In this document: one piece after another, positions 10,988 through 22,162 of the stretch
How the letters are laid out: each line of letters starts with the position of its first letter
Position numbering within the stretch: position 1 is the stretch's first letter
NCBI RefSeq assembly: GCF_016801865.2
Contig: NC_068938.1
Coordinates: 130,104,689 to 130,168,688, forward strand
DNA: 64,000 bases
DNA from: Culex pipiens pallens
Lineage: Eukaryota > Arthropoda > Insecta > Diptera > Culicidae
Direction: 5' to 3'
The notes under the pieces: model-generated
Seen by the model: only the letters and a program-made list of their open reading frames with translations
Told to the model about the DNA's origin: nothing
The model's database searches: none
Translations under genes and position numbers: made by a program

Positions 10988-13468
10988 ATGGCCGCCACCA
11001 AGGGTTACTTCCAGAGCAAAACCGGCGAGAACCATGGCATTTTCGGCTACAAATACCTCAAATTCCACCGCATGCGGGACCCAAAATGGGCCGCCGGGGA
11101 CAAGATGATCCAGTACGTCGGAATCACCAAATTGTATGGTAAATACACATGTAGGATTCAATTTGAAGAAAAAAATATTACGAACTTAAAATTTTAGAAC
11201 GAGACCGGAAACTGCAAACATTGAAAACGGTGCTGAAACGGAAGGGCAAGCAACGTCACACGCAAAATGTTCGGAAAACCTTGAAGGAAAATACCGGCCA
11301 TTTGAAAATTGCTACTTTTGGCGATGCCCAATTGATCAAAACAATTCTGCAGGAGCATTCCGAGATTCAGCGAGCGTATCATCCGCTTATGATTGAGGTA
11401 AATTTTAGAAGAAAAGACAAACTGCCGTGCGTCTCCATCTTTCTAAATAGCTTTTGAGATATTTCATGGAGACGCATGGTATGTCAGGGTATATTTTTCT
11501 TCACAACTTCTTTTAAAATTCTTTTGACAGCAAATTGTCGAGAAAATCGACCAGAGAACGTTCGCTAAACGTAAAACTTTGGACCAACTTCAACATCAGC
11601 TCAAGTTTTTAAGCGATTCCTATGAAAGTGAGTTGGTAAGTGGTTTTGACTAAATGATTGAAATTTGGTATAGTTTTCAACTCCCTCATCGATAGCTGGC
11701 GGTCGCCGAATTACAAAACAGAACGAAATACAAGGATCCGCAAGAAGTTTTCGAGGAGACTGAAGCAAAAAGCTACGAACTCGAGCTGCGACACTGCAGC
11801 ACGCGGATCAGAACGGCTGACGCCGTGAACAGAGCTTACAACGAAATCATTCGAGTTATGCTGAAGGTGTTTTTCAGCGTACACGCATACATTAAAAAAG
11901 TATTTTTTCTAAAAATTATCTTACTCAGGATTCAATTTACTACGATCCCGTTTTGAGTGCGCTGAACGAAGACTTGATTGAGCAGTATCGGTTCATACGT
12001 AAAACTATCGACACTGGACTTCCAGTGATGAAGAACATTCAAAGCTTGCAACGGGAATTTGAGGTAGAATTTCTTTTATTTAAATTCCTGTTGAAATTGT
12101 TGTAATATCTCTTTGTCCCACAGAAATTGGACATCAAAACCACCAAAGAGCTTACGGATCGCTTCAACACTTTGATGGAACATCGTGAGATTCTCAACAA
12201 CAATAACATCAAGGTTAAAACGCTTGTTCGGCGGGATGTAAGTCAGGCTCATTGTTGATAACTTCAACAAGTAAATTAACTCGACTTTTCTAGAGCGACT
12301 TTGACGTAAATCCGTCCCGTTACGATCGCGACACGCGCAGCATGGTGGATTTGAAAATTCAAATGGAGGACATTCAGAAAATTTTGAAGCAACTCAAAAA
12401 TGCAACCTCTTGCGGACGGCCGCAGGAAATTTATCCAAGGTTTAAAATGAATTATTCAGCTGGGTACAAATTACGCCTTAACAATTTCAATTCCAACTCC
12501 ACGCAGAGTGAAGCAACAGGTTCGCGATAGCGAGCAGATGAAGAAACGGCTCGCGAAACGGGAACTGCAGCGTAATTTGGAGCAAATTAACACCGATGTG
12601 GCGGGCGTGCACCATGACGAGCTGGTCAACGATTTCACGCCGGATGAGTTAAGGTGAATTTAGTTCTTTGGGAACATCCATAAACCACATGGACACTTTT
12701 TTGGGATTTTTTTTTCTTAAAACAAACATTCAACAACGTTAACTTTGGCCTTTTGACTCATATCCAACTTCAATTTATTTAATAAATCTATTTTTTCCCC
12801 TCAAAAAGACGCGTCACAGACTACAAGGCCCTGCAGGATAAAATCGGCAAGGAAAGGGAAAAGCAGCAAGCTCTAGCCACCAAGAAGAAACAAACGGAGG
12901 ATGTGCTGCACATGTTGAAAGCTTCCTTCCGGCACATTGCCGATGTGCTGCGAAACGTAGACGTTAAAGTTCACCCGCAAACCTTCACAAAGCCCAACGA
13001 CGGAGATTCGATGCTGAACTTGCCACTGCTGAACTTTAGTGCCGTCTTTAGGAAGTTGCCCACGCAGCAGAATATTGAGATTTGTATGGTTTTAACGATT
13101 ATTTGATTTTTTTTATTGCATCGAAATTTTAAATTGTAGATTCAATTTCTTCGGCCAAGGAGAAAATTTCCCATCTCATGAAGATCTATTCGGAAGCTGT
13201 TAAGGAACCACCTGCTGTTGCTCCAGCATTCGAGTACAAAACTAACATTCTGAAGGAGTGCAACCAGTTCCAGATGAGAAGCATGAAGGAAACTGGGAAA
13301 TGTGAGTGTACTTCAACAAGTCCTGTTTCACAAAAGTTTTGATTTGTAAATTAATTTACAGCAATCATGGATGACATGATTTTCGACGATCCAAGCGTTT
13401 ACAACAGGAAGCAGATCAAACAGATGAGTGCCAATATTGTTGAGAAAAACTCAAAACGGGAAGATTAA
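10988..13468 (+). CDS. Outer dynein arm docking coiled-coil protein, ODAD3/CCDC151-like
   Basis: I read eleven exons with GT-AG introns: 10988-11138, 11198-11397, 11531-11635, 11696-11866, 11929-12063, 12124-12237, 12294-12439, 12507-12653, 12809-13083, 13140-13301 and 13362-13468. They join in phase into 570 codons plus stop; introns are about 55-155 bp. The start is the first ATG after an in-frame TAG just upstream, with G at +4, but an unseen 5' exon is possible. The protein is almost all charged helix with heptad patterning (about residues 118-160 and 255-460), a less charged stretch near 440-480 and no membrane segment. Length and layout fit ODAD3/CCDC151 (about 595 aa in human), which helps anchor outer dynein arms on axonemal doublets; in a mosquito the likely sites are sperm and chordotonal cilia. 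The CCDC63/ODAD1 group is the main alternative. Gene structure is near certain, the family call moderate. Confidence 0.8.
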
Positions 13469-13565
13469 CTGGATCGAATTTGATTTATATTTTCTAGAAG
13501 TTTATTTTAAAATACTCTCACACATTTTTTTGTAACTGCTTAATCTAGACTCTCTTAAAATTTCC

Positions 13566-13571
13566 AATAAA
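13566..13571 (+). terminator. Polyadenylation signal of the coiled-coil gene
   Basis: AATAAA lies 98 bp after the stop codon, a normal short insect 3' UTR. A GT/T-rich stretch follows near 13600. No cleavage site can be fixed from sequence. Confidence 0.65.
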
Positions 13572-13599
13572 CTCATCTTAATTATTCGCTGGCGATTTT

Positions 13600-13980
13600 T
13601 CTTTTTTCCGTAGTAGGGTGCACTCTGTCCTGGCTACCCGTGTTTAAATTTAAACCCAGCGGCCGTTTGTAGACGCACCGCACACCGCCCGTGCACAAAT
13701 TGTGCATATTAATTAACGTAAACTAATTAATTGCGTATCTTAACTATAAATTAAGGGATTATTATGTCTCCTCCTTCTCGCCTCTCCTTTCACTTGTGCA
13801 AAGTTATCGTTTATCATTTGCTACCACTACCCTGGGGGGAGGCAGCACCATGGACATGGCCAGCGGCCACCGTGGACAGGACCACAAAATGCCACTGGCT
13901 GGCGGCGACGACGGTGACGACCTAGCCGGTAGCAATCACGTCGCAACGACGACGGCGCGAAAGCCGATGAAAAGTTGGTG
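13600..13980. other. Unique intergenic DNA with homeodomain-like motifs
   Basis: This mixed-composition stretch has several TTAATTAA/CTAATTAATT-type words near 13708-13735, the kind bound by homeodomain proteins. It lies downstream of the coiled-coil gene and about 9 kb upstream of the patched promoter. A regulatory role is only a possibility. Confidence 0.25.
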
Positions 13981-13984
13981 AAAA

Positions 13985-14205
13985 TTTAGTCCGGACGGGA
14001 TGTGCTGCCGATCCCGATGATGCTATGAGACGCGGGTTCGATTCCCGCCTTATCCACTGAGCTTCTATCGGATGGTGAAGTAAAACGTCGGTCCCGGTTT
14101 CTCCTGTCTCGTCAGAGGCGCTGGAGCAGAAATCCCACGTTAGAGGAAGGCCATGCCCCGGGGGGCGTAGTGCCAATAGTTTCGTTTCGTTTCGGGATGT
14201 GCATT
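13985..14205 (+). mobile_element. Decayed tRNA-derived SINE
   Basis: A T-arm-like CGCGGGTTCGATTCCCGCC (14035-14053) is followed by a central segment, TCGGATGGTGAAGTAAAACG and TCGGTCCCGG, nearly matching 53240-53270. The 3' end is a short TTTCG tandem (14180-14195). The 5' tRNA head is degraded and no target duplication is clear. Confidence 0.6.
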
Positions 14206-14483
14206 AAGGGAATCACGGAGTTGCTTGGTTTGAAATATTTGATGGTTTTGAAGGGATGGATTTTAAAAATAAAGTTGATTCAAGGGGTTGTTTACAATGA
14301 GAATGAATTAAATTTTGTTTGTTGATTATTTCTTGATTGACGATTTCTTAAAACTATTGGTAGGTATATTCGACAATCATTAATAGCACCCGCAGTCGAG
14401 CAGTTTTTGACAGTTCGATGATGATGATGATTTTCTTTAGGGGTAGAGAAATCGTCACGAAAATTTAAAGTATTGCATGGTAC

Positions 14484-14747
14484 ACTGCCCATAATTGAAA
14501 ATTCGGCTATTATGCCAAATCAAGTATTCCGAGAAAAACGCGTTTTAGTGTTTGTCACAAAATCTCCGCCAAGGCAATTTCCCATAAGAGTGGCATATTA
14601 GCCGTTTGGTTTTTCGCATCGGCAGCCAAGTCTATTTCAGTAAAATTCAAGTTCCATAAGATGCGTTGGAACATCCTCTACCACCTGGTGCTAATATCTC
14701 GTTTTTGCCAAACGTGGATATTAGCCGTTTTTTCAATGGTGGGCAGT
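14484..14747. mobile_element. Small inverted-repeat MITE
   Basis: The left end, CACTGCCCATAATTGAAAA followed by CGGCTATTATGCCAAA, mirrors the right end, where TTTTGCCAAACG, TATTAGCCG, TTTTTTCAATGG and TGGGCAGT appear in inverse order. At about 264 bp it has no coding capacity. Target duplication is ambiguous. Confidence 0.65.
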
Positions 14748-14934
14748 ACAATTCTACACAACTTGTTGTGTAAAAATATTATAAGCGAAGTGAAATTTAC
14801 ATATTCTTGCGTAAAATCATGGTATAATGAAGGAAGCCGTTACCTTAAATTGGCTCAACCAGTGTGGAGGAAAATAAGCCCCAATTTTTGGTCACATATG
14901 AGAAATTCTCGTATGTTTGACAGGTGAAGCAACA

Positions 14935-15115
14935 TTGTTATTATTAACACAACTAGTTTTGTAAAACTGTTGATATAAACTTGCTTGCTCACATCCTATT
15001 GAGCTATTTTCAACTCGATTTCGTTTGAAACCCCTTTTCATTAGCTGCAATTGAGCTGTAAATTAGAGGCACGATGGAATTAGATGCAGTTTCCCTACAT
15101 ACACACTAGAGTTGT
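14935..15115 (+). repeat. Dispersed repeat, copy 1 (copy 2 at 18475-18645)
   Basis: Both places share 'aaacttgcttgctcac', 'tcctattgagctatt' and then 'atggarttagatgc' in the same order and spacing. The copies are diverged by scattered substitutions, so the duplication is old. Class is unknown. Confidence 0.55.
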
Positions 15116-15254
15116 TCCAATTTGCCTTTTGCTGTCTATTACAGTCCTATTTTGCATAGTTAAACTGAGCATAAATCACGTAATTGAGCTCGATTGGACA
15201 AAATCAAACAAAACACGGCTTGAAATGTCTTGCTTGATTAGAATTAAAAACTAA

Positions 15255-15960
15255 ATTGATCCACCTATGTGGTTGGTGCCTTCCTCACTCTTTTCCAACA
15301 ATATGTGATATGATGGGTTTGGGCCGAGTTTGGTTTGGACACAAATTTCGTCTAATTTCGTTAAGTTCCGGAACACAAAAAACATAATATCACTCAAGGG
15401 CTCATAAGTGGTCAGAACTCGAGACAGGGTTGCCAGATTATCAATGTTTCGGATTCATTGGAAAGGTCTTTCAATTACCTTACGAACGATGGGTCGGATG
15501 ATGGATCCGGATATTGTTTACATACATTTAAGTGAGATCCGGTTACAAAAAAGTACATAAATATCACTTAAGTGGTCAGAACCTTGAGACAGGGTTGCCA
15601 GATCATCAATGGTTTAGACTCGTTGGAAAGGTCCTTAATTACCTAACTAACGATGTATAACATGATGAAGTTTGGTTCAGTTTACTGCCATTTATTCAAC
15701 TTCCAGAAATGTGCGAAAACACATTTTTATACATAACTTTTGAACTACTTATCGAAACTTCATACAATTCAATAGCACCGTATGGGACCCTAAACCAAGT
15801 CGAATGCGACTGGTTTGGTCAAAATCGGTTCAGCCAGTGCTTAGAAAACTGAGTGACATTATTGGTCACATACACACACACATACACACAGACATTTATT
15901 CAGTTTTCGATTCTGAGTCGATATGTATACATCAAGTTAGGTCAATTTAGGTTTATATTT
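15255..15960. repeat. Dispersed repeat with internal partial duplication
   Basis: An internal phrase recurs about 175 bp apart: 'gagacagggttgccagat' at about 15421 and again at about 15585, each followed by a 'ttggaaaggtc' motif. The block ends in a CA-rich tract (15870-15892) and 'gattctgagtcgatatg', a phrase I associate with abundant culicine repeats. Element class is not determined. Confidence 0.5.
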
Positions 15961-16198
15961 ATATTTGTGTTTAGGATTTAAAAATCTAAATTTTTGCGGG
16001 AAAAACAATTTTTTGGCGGTGCTGTACATAGAAATTTTACAATTTTTTTTTAAACTGGTTAAATAATGATGCTTGAAATGAAAGCACGTCCATCTACATT
16101 TAAATTTTGAAGCATTTTGAAAAAGCTAATATTGAATGGGGGGGACAGAAACTTTGAAAAATATTTAAAATTTCCGTGGGTAATTTTCAAATTCTAAA

Positions 16199-16345
16199 GG
16201 AGTTTTTTTTGAAAAGGTTCAATAAACCAAATTTTCAGTTTTTGCTTTTTGGGAGCTTTTTAATACCCCTGACTCAAGGCGGTTTCAAAAACACTCAACA
16301 AGCAAAAACTTATTCGACCTTTTCAAAAAAAAAAAAAAAAGCTCC
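16199..16345. mobile_element. Foldback MITE (GGAGTTTTTT family)
   Basis: This complete copy starts GGAGTTTTTTTTGAAAAGG and ends CCTTTTC plus an A-run and GCTCC. The two arms carry 'agtttttgctttttggg' and its complement. It is homologous to 8311-8454, which shares its interior 'accgccttgagtcaggggta' in the opposite orientation relative to the arms. Confidence 0.75.
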
Positions 16346-16379
16346 AGAAATTATTTATGTTTTTTGACATCCCCTCCCC

Positions 16380-16980
16380 CACCAAACAGTACGGTGAGGA
16401 AGCCCGGCCGGATTGGGAGGAGTTGCCCGCCCGACGACAACGATCATTATCGTCATCGCGCCCTAGTCATCATTCGTAATCATCAATGGCAGCGCGCGCG
16501 ATCTCCTCCTGGCTGATGGGCGGAAGCATGCGGGTGGTCTCCCCATAACCGTCGTGCTATAGTAGAGTAACGTGCCTTTGAGCTGTTTTTCTGCTGCGTT
16601 GGTAGTTGTGGTCGTCGTTGTTGTTGTCTTAATTTCGTCTCTCTGTTGATGACGACGACGTTGGCCACAAATCCAAATTCGAAGTAAACACGGTGTTCAG
16701 AGAGGGAGAATTACAAAAAGAGAGCCATCACACGGTCGTATTGGTTCCTGTCATGTGGACGTACGACCCTTCGATTCGATTCAGTCACCATGACGAAATG
16801 TTGGATGCTGGATGGTTGGCAGATCTCTCTGCTCCTGTTGATGACCAGTGTACAGAGTATCTCAATCTGGACGATCCTTCAGGTTCGTCGGTTGGCAGTG
16901 GTGTGGTGACTGATCAACTCTCTCTCAGAGATTTCCCCAGAGTTTTGAGGAAAAGTATAGAATAAGTTGTATTCGTGATC
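16380..16980. promoter_or_regulatory. Low-repeat, GC-richer DNA upstream of patched
   Basis: This is the most gene-like composition between the two genes, yet no splice-supported coding exon can be recognised. It contains CGGGTGGTC at 16531-16539, one mismatch from the Ci/Gli site TGGGTGGTC, about 6.6 kb upstream of the probable patched start of transcription. An open frame at 16693-16965 is not recognisable as a known protein. A distal enhancer is a reasonable but unproven reading. Confidence 0.3.
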
Positions 16981-17033
16981 ACCACCAGTTTAGGTCACGA
17001 ATACCACGATCGTGACGGACAGTGTTGGAAGAA

Positions 17034-17390
17034 CAGTCATTTCGTTGATGACTTAATTAGCTAAAACCTTTAAACTAAACCATGATTTTTTTTTCTGTGT
17101 ACTCAATATTCCAAAAAATAAAACGAATTTTCAATGCAACAAATACAGAAATAATTTTCAATACACTTCCATTTTTCTAACCGATTTATTTGTAACTTAC
17201 AAATCACTTTTAATGCTCTGGAAGGCATCCAGGCGGCCATATTTGTTTTAGAAAAACATTCAAATCTTGATTCAGAATGTTTCAATAAAAAAATGGGTTT
17301 CTTTGTGTTGTTTGTTGAAACATTTTACACAGTCATTTCGTTGATGAATTAATTAGCTAAAACCTTTAATCAGATGGATTTTCTATGTGA
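17034..17390. repeat. Insertion flanked by a roughly 40-bp direct repeat
   Basis: The phrase beginning 'acagtcatttcgttgatga' and running through 'ttaattagctaaaaccttta' occurs at 17033 and again at 17330. Between them lies a short version of the repeat at 21130-21920: both share 'gtactcaatattccaaaaaa' (17099, 21131) and 'ttgattcagaatgtttcaat' (17265, 21868). The 17-kb copy looks like an internal-deletion derivative. Confidence 0.55.
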
Positions 17391-17479
17391 TAAACGGAAT
17401 TAAAAATTAGAAATTATGCAATTCTAAAGATCAATTACATGAAACCACAATAATTAAGGAATCAATTTGCATAACTGAC

Positions 17480-17800
17480 AACACTGTCTTTATGGTAACT
17501 TCTAGATCCAGCCGAAGGCTCTGGTTGTGTGGACGATCCTCTCGGAGAGGCAGCATAAAAATTTGTCGTGCTATGCAAAACGAAGGAAAACAACAAGTTT
17601 CAGCAGAAAAGTTGTGTCCAGCAGCTCTCCCTTGCCAGCTCGGTTACATCCTTGGCAACGTGTGCGATCATCGTACAATTATGACGCAGGACTACGTTTT
17701 TGGTGTTGGGATACAAAACATAATGTTTCAGTAATGTAATTAATCCACCAGACGACTCCACTAAAATCCACGATTCGGTTCCATTGAAGAATGAAGTATC
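17480..17800. other. Unique mixed-composition stretch, no gene called
   Basis: Composition is closer to transcribed DNA than the flanks, and overlapping frames stay open for about 240 bp in two frames at once. Open frames in two registers argue against a real exon. No domain or conserved motif is recognised. Confidence 0.25.
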
Positions 17801-17844
17801 ATTCTAAGTCCGCCATTGTTATTGTGTACGGCCATTTTTGTTTT

Positions 17845-18252
17845 ATAAAATAAAAAAATATAAAAATTTAAATTACAAGCCGTAGTCTTCACATTTAAAT
17901 GAAAAAAGTGTTTTAAAATGCATTTTACACTAGTTCAGTTGTTTTGCAATCATTAGTTTTCAAAAAATCTAAGATCTCACAAAAACAAAAATTTTATCGA
18001 AAAAAAAGATTTTGCATCGAAAATTTTCAAAAAGTCTTAAGATTTTTTAATAAACCCAAACATGCTAAAAATGATTTTAAACGCAGAAGAATGTATTTTA
18101 ATTTGATTTCAGCTGGTTGCACTTGAATTTTCATTGAAATTTTGAAGTTTATTGTAAAAATATTTTTTTGCCCCCTGATTTTTCGGGCCAATTTTGAAGG
18201 AGGGGGGGGGGGGGTGACAAAAACTTTTAAAAATATTTGTACCAGCCTTATA
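17845..18252 (+). mobile_element. Poly-G-tract MITE family, copy 1 (left end lost)
   Basis: This copy is very similar (by eye about 95%) to 20030-20417 in the same orientation. The right end has GACAAAAACTTTTAAAAATA then TTTGTACCAGCCTTATA, preceded by a G-run at 18199-18213. The left terminal repeat present in the second copy is missing here. Confidence 0.7.
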
Positions 18253-19012
18253 ATATTTATAGAAGCATCTTACATATCGTGATTAATATTTCATTTCAAT
18301 TTACTATTTCTGGACCCATCATTGACAATCATTGCTCCTAACCTCGAGAAAACGGGGAATTTGTATGGATACTCCTTCTTTTTTGAAGGTGTTCAGGGAA
18401 AACAACATTTCAGAGTTATATTTCGAATAGGTTTTGTTAAAAAAGAAACTCTATCCAATTTGCTGATTTATTTCTATTTAAACAACTTATCTTGTGAAAC
18501 TGATTATAGAAACTTGCTTGCTCACTTCCTATTGAGCTATTATCACTTGATTTCAGTTTAAAACGCTTTTAATAAGCTGTAATTTAACATCAAAGTGCTG
18601 ATATGGCAACATTATAAGCACAATGGAGTTAGATGCTGTTCCCCAAGCAATATATATTTTTTATCAGAAAAATCTGAATTCAAACATATTATTTGTAATT
18701 TCTTATTCTTTCAAAAATACATTTTCTAGAGTGTCGCAAATTTATTCAATTTTTTTAAATTTTGAGTTATTTGTTATATCGATGAAACTTCGTTCAACCA
18801 TCATTTGTTTTTCCATACAAGTTTTCATACAATTTTGACGGCTGGTCATACCAAATGGGCATGTAAATATTCAAAAATATGTGTCTTGAGAAGCATTCCT
18901 CTGATTGTATTTTCCGAATTTTTAGAAAAAAAAATGCATACAGGGAAAACAATATTTCTTGATTTTTTAATTCGACTATTTATTATTGATGTAAAATAAA
19001 AGAAACCGAAAA
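18253..19012. other. AT-rich stretch with a dispersed repeat copy
   Basis: The part at 18475-18645 is the second copy of the 14935-15115 repeat, and the part near 18790-18870 resembles the 'catacaa' repeat of 1-350. No gene is visible. Confidence 0.45.
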
Positions 19013-19888
19013 TAATAAGGCCGTTGCAAATATTTTTCAAAGTTTATGAAAATGAAAGTTTAATCAACTGCAAACCAGTTTAAATGCATTTTCCCGCATT
19101 TATAATCATATTTAGCATTTTTGAACTCTTTTGAAAATATTTTAAATTTTCATGAAATACCAATGTACAGTCTTACGACAAGTTTTTTTTTGCGAAAAAA
19201 AACCGTCAATACTTTGATATTTTCTAAACTAATGATTGGAAAGCAACTGTACGCCTGTAAAATGCATTTTAAAACACTTTTTTCATCCAAATGTTGAAAC
19301 CTAGGCTTGTAATTTAAATTTTTATTGTTTTGCCCCCCCCCCCCCCCCCCCCCCCCCACCCCCCCCCCCCCCCAACCCCCATCTAATCTAATCTAATCTA
19401 ATCAGACCCTAGCGCAACCAATCTTTCGAAGGGATCCTGGAGAGTGCCTTAGGTTAGATGACGCCTAGCACTCTTCTTGTCATTCATTAACATTTGTAGT
19501 GCGCCATTGCATTGAAATGCATTGAAACATCACAAGCGTTAAAGCGGCCAGGCCTACTGCGTAAAGCCGTATCGCAGAGATGATTCGTAATTGGGTTGAG
19601 TTTGAGCACTGAGTGTTCGAACAACAACACAATTCTGAATCGACAGGGGAGGAAGAAGCGTGGGGACACACCACCATACGCTCCGAGATTTTGGTTGTAT
19701 TCGTTGGGAGCACCATGCTAAGAAGGTTTGGTACTCCGGGACCCTCTGGGATGGGACATTGTATTTCCACAAATGCCCTGGACACTATTTGCCATGGTTA
19801 TAGCGCCACAACTCGCTCTTGCCCCCCCCCCCCCATCGACTTTAAACAGAGCCGAGGGACATAAACTTCAAAAAATATTTGCAACGGC
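19013..19888 (-). mobile_element. Poly-G-tract MITE, copy 2, split by a SINE
   Basis: The left end AAGGCCGTTGCAAATATTTT and the right end AATATTTGCAACGGCC form the inverted terminal repeat. The interior near 19255-19340 is the reverse complement of the interior of the 17845 copy. The C-rich tract corresponding to the family's G-run (19333-19377 and 19824-19835) is interrupted by the (TCTAA)n element at 19380-19823, so the SINE inserted after the MITE. Confidence 0.65.
19380..19823 (-). mobile_element. SINE with TTAGA-type tail, nested in a MITE
   Basis: The tandem TCTAATCTAATCTAATC (minus strand: TTAGA repeats) starts the element, followed by about 270 bp homologous to 22185-22440 ('aagcggcc', 'ggcctactgcgt', 'gaagaag...tggggaca'). 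Its upstream portion differs from the 22.2-kb copy. Target duplication is hidden in the flanking C-run. Confidence 0.65.
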
Positions 19889-19945
19889 CCAAGGAAATAA
19901 AAAATGTTAAATAATTAAATCAAATAATGTGTATCATTTTCAAGT

Positions 19946-20417
19946 TAGGCCGATGCAAATATTTAAAAAAGTTTTTGTCCCTCGGCCCTGGCCGAGGTCA
20001 AGGGGGGGGGGGGGCAAAAAAAATAAAAAATATAAAAATTTAAATAACAAGCCATAGTCTACACATTTAAATGAAAAATGTGTTTTAAAATGCATTTTAC
20101 ACTTGTTCAGTTGTTTTGCAATAATTAGTTTTCAAAAAATCTAAGATCTGACAAAAACAAAAATTGTATCGAAAAAAAAGATTTTGCATCGAAAATTTTC
20201 AAAAAATCTTAAGATTTTTTAATAAACCCAAACATGCTAAAAGTGATTTAAAACGCAGAAGAATGTATTTTAATTTGATTTCAGCTGGTTGCACTTGAAT
20301 TTTCATTGAAATTTTTGAAGTTTATTGTAAAAATATTTTTTTTGCCCCCTGATTTTTCGGGCCAATTTTGAAGGGGGGGTGACAAAAACTTTTAAAAATA
20401 TTTGTACCAGCCTTATA
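19946..20417 (+). mobile_element. Poly-G-tract MITE, copy 3 (complete)
   Basis: The left terminal repeat TTAGGCCGATGCAAATATTT with AAAAAAGTTTTTGTC is matched by the inverse of the right end (GACAAAAACTTTTAAAAATA, TTTGTACCAGCCTTATA). Inside the ends lie a G-run (19999-20012) and a second shorter G-run (20375-20381). A CCTCGGCCCTGGCCGAGG palindrome sits at 19978-19995. Confidence 0.75.
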
Positions 20418-20418
20418 G

Positions 20419-20885
20419 GCCGTTGGTATTTTTTGCGATTTTAAATTATTTTATGAAAGAAATAAACCCGTGTAAAAAATATTAAAAAAAAATGAGAAAA
20501 CTTAAGACATTTTTTTTTTGTTTGAAATTGCTGAGATTATATTGGAACCAATAGTTTCAGAGATATAAAAGAATCACCTTAAAATATTTATATTATGTTT
20601 CAAAAATAATATTTCCAGTACCAGATTTAGCACCACCCTTAACTCTAGCGCAAAAGACGCCTCGAAAATTTAAAAATACTTTTTTTGGGAATAAATTTTA
20701 TGTAATAAAAAGTTTAATAACAATCGGGAAGCATTTGACAAATTTCACTTTTTTACTCAATTGTTGAAACTGTGCCATGTAATTTAATATTTTTAACTAT
20801 TTTTGTTTGCTTCTCCACCCCTCCATTTTGGTCAGAGTCAAAGGACATAAACTTAAAAAAAAGAAATATTTACAACCGCAAAAAC
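20419..20885 (-). mobile_element. Poly-G-tract MITE, copy 4 (diverged)
   Basis: It starts AGGCCGTTGGTATTTTTTG and ends with CAAAGGACATAAACTTAAAA and ATATTTACAACCG, a weaker match to the right end of copy 2. It directly abuts copy 3. Divergence suggests an older insertion. Confidence 0.45.
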
Positions 20886-21120
20886 TAATTTCTGCTTATC
20901 AAAATAATGGGCCGTTCTCCGCCAAACCATACAGCAGATGCTCTGTCAATTTGTATGAAACTTGGTACAAAGGGGTTATTTTGTCCCTTGATCACGAATC
21001 CTAGGTCCGATTCTCAATATCTCGTGACGGAGGGTCCCTTTTAATTGAACATTTGAAAAATACTTTTCAGCCTGAAATGGTGATGATTTGAAAATTTGGC
21101 ATCAAAGTGACTTTTGCGTA

Positions 21121-21960
21121 ATTTGATGGCGTACTCAATATTCCAAAAAATAAAACGAATTTTCAATGCAACAAATACAGAAATAATTTTCAAAACACTT
21201 CTATTTTTCTAACAAATCGATGCCAACATTTCAAAAAGCATCATGTACAAACCATGCGTTTTGAGAAAAACGCATTTGAATGTTGAGCATCCATTTTCAA
21301 TTACCATTTTTATATAAAAGCAAAATAAGATGTTCTAATGATAACAAACGATGAAAAACGTTGCTTTTGTTGATACTTGATCATCCATATTCAATAAAAC
21401 ATTATTTCCGTAATTTTATTTGAGAAAAACAAACATAACTTCTTTTGAAATCACCAACGTCGATATCACCCTGCTGTCACTGAGGGGGGCGCTTTGTTAT
21501 GATTCGTTTTACTTCGCCGAATGTACATGTCGCTTTTTTCATGTTGCTTTTTTTTCGTCACGAGGTTTATGTAGCCTTTTGTTTGACAGGTTGACAGGGC
21601 TATATAAACAGGGACTGCTGATGGCCGAGATTTTGTTTATGTTACTTTATTTAAAATCATGACTTTACTGAAGTAACTTTTGCTCATTTTTGGTGGACAG
21701 GTAGCTTATTAGAAGTACTTTCAGAATATACAATAACCCAGAAAGTGTTAAAATGTACATGATGCCTTTTGAAATGTTACCGTCGAAATCACTTTTCAGG
21801 CTCTGGAAGGTATCCTCTCCAAACGGCTATTTAGCGGCCATATTTGTTTTAGAAAAACATTCAAATCTTGATTCAGAATGTTTCAATCAAAAAATGGTTT
21901 TCTTTGTGTTGTTTTTCATTACAGAACCATCATTGACAGTCATTGCTCCAAAAGTGAAAG
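21121..21960. repeat. Dispersed repeat, longer copy of 17098-17330
   Basis: The copy begins 'gtactcaatattccaaaaaa' near 21131 and ends near 21920 with 'tttctttgtgttgttt'. Relative to the 17-kb copy it holds roughly 550 bp more sequence in the middle. No coding frame of useful length is present, and the class is unknown. Confidence 0.5.
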
Positions 21961-22162
21961 ACACCATCTACCACCTTAAAGTCAATTTTAGTCCAACGTC
22001 AATATACTGGACTTAATTTGAGTCTCCTGCTCCTTCTGCTCACGTTAAAACTTTATGATGCATACACTCAAAACTGAATGACACAAAACATAGTACAACT
22101 TTGATAGATCTACTCTCATTCTCTTAAAATTCGTCTTTTGATTCTTTGATTTTTGTTTTTCT

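Noticed and set aside
16693..16965. 90-codon open frame with an acidic, protein-like look
   Set aside because: No family recognised and no supporting splice sites. It remains the intergenic frame most worth a database search, but I cannot support it as a gene.
19380..19402. Telomere-like repeat (TTAGA resembling insect TTAGG)
   Set aside because: Only four short units, different sequence from TTAGG, and clearly the tail of a SINE found again at 22163.
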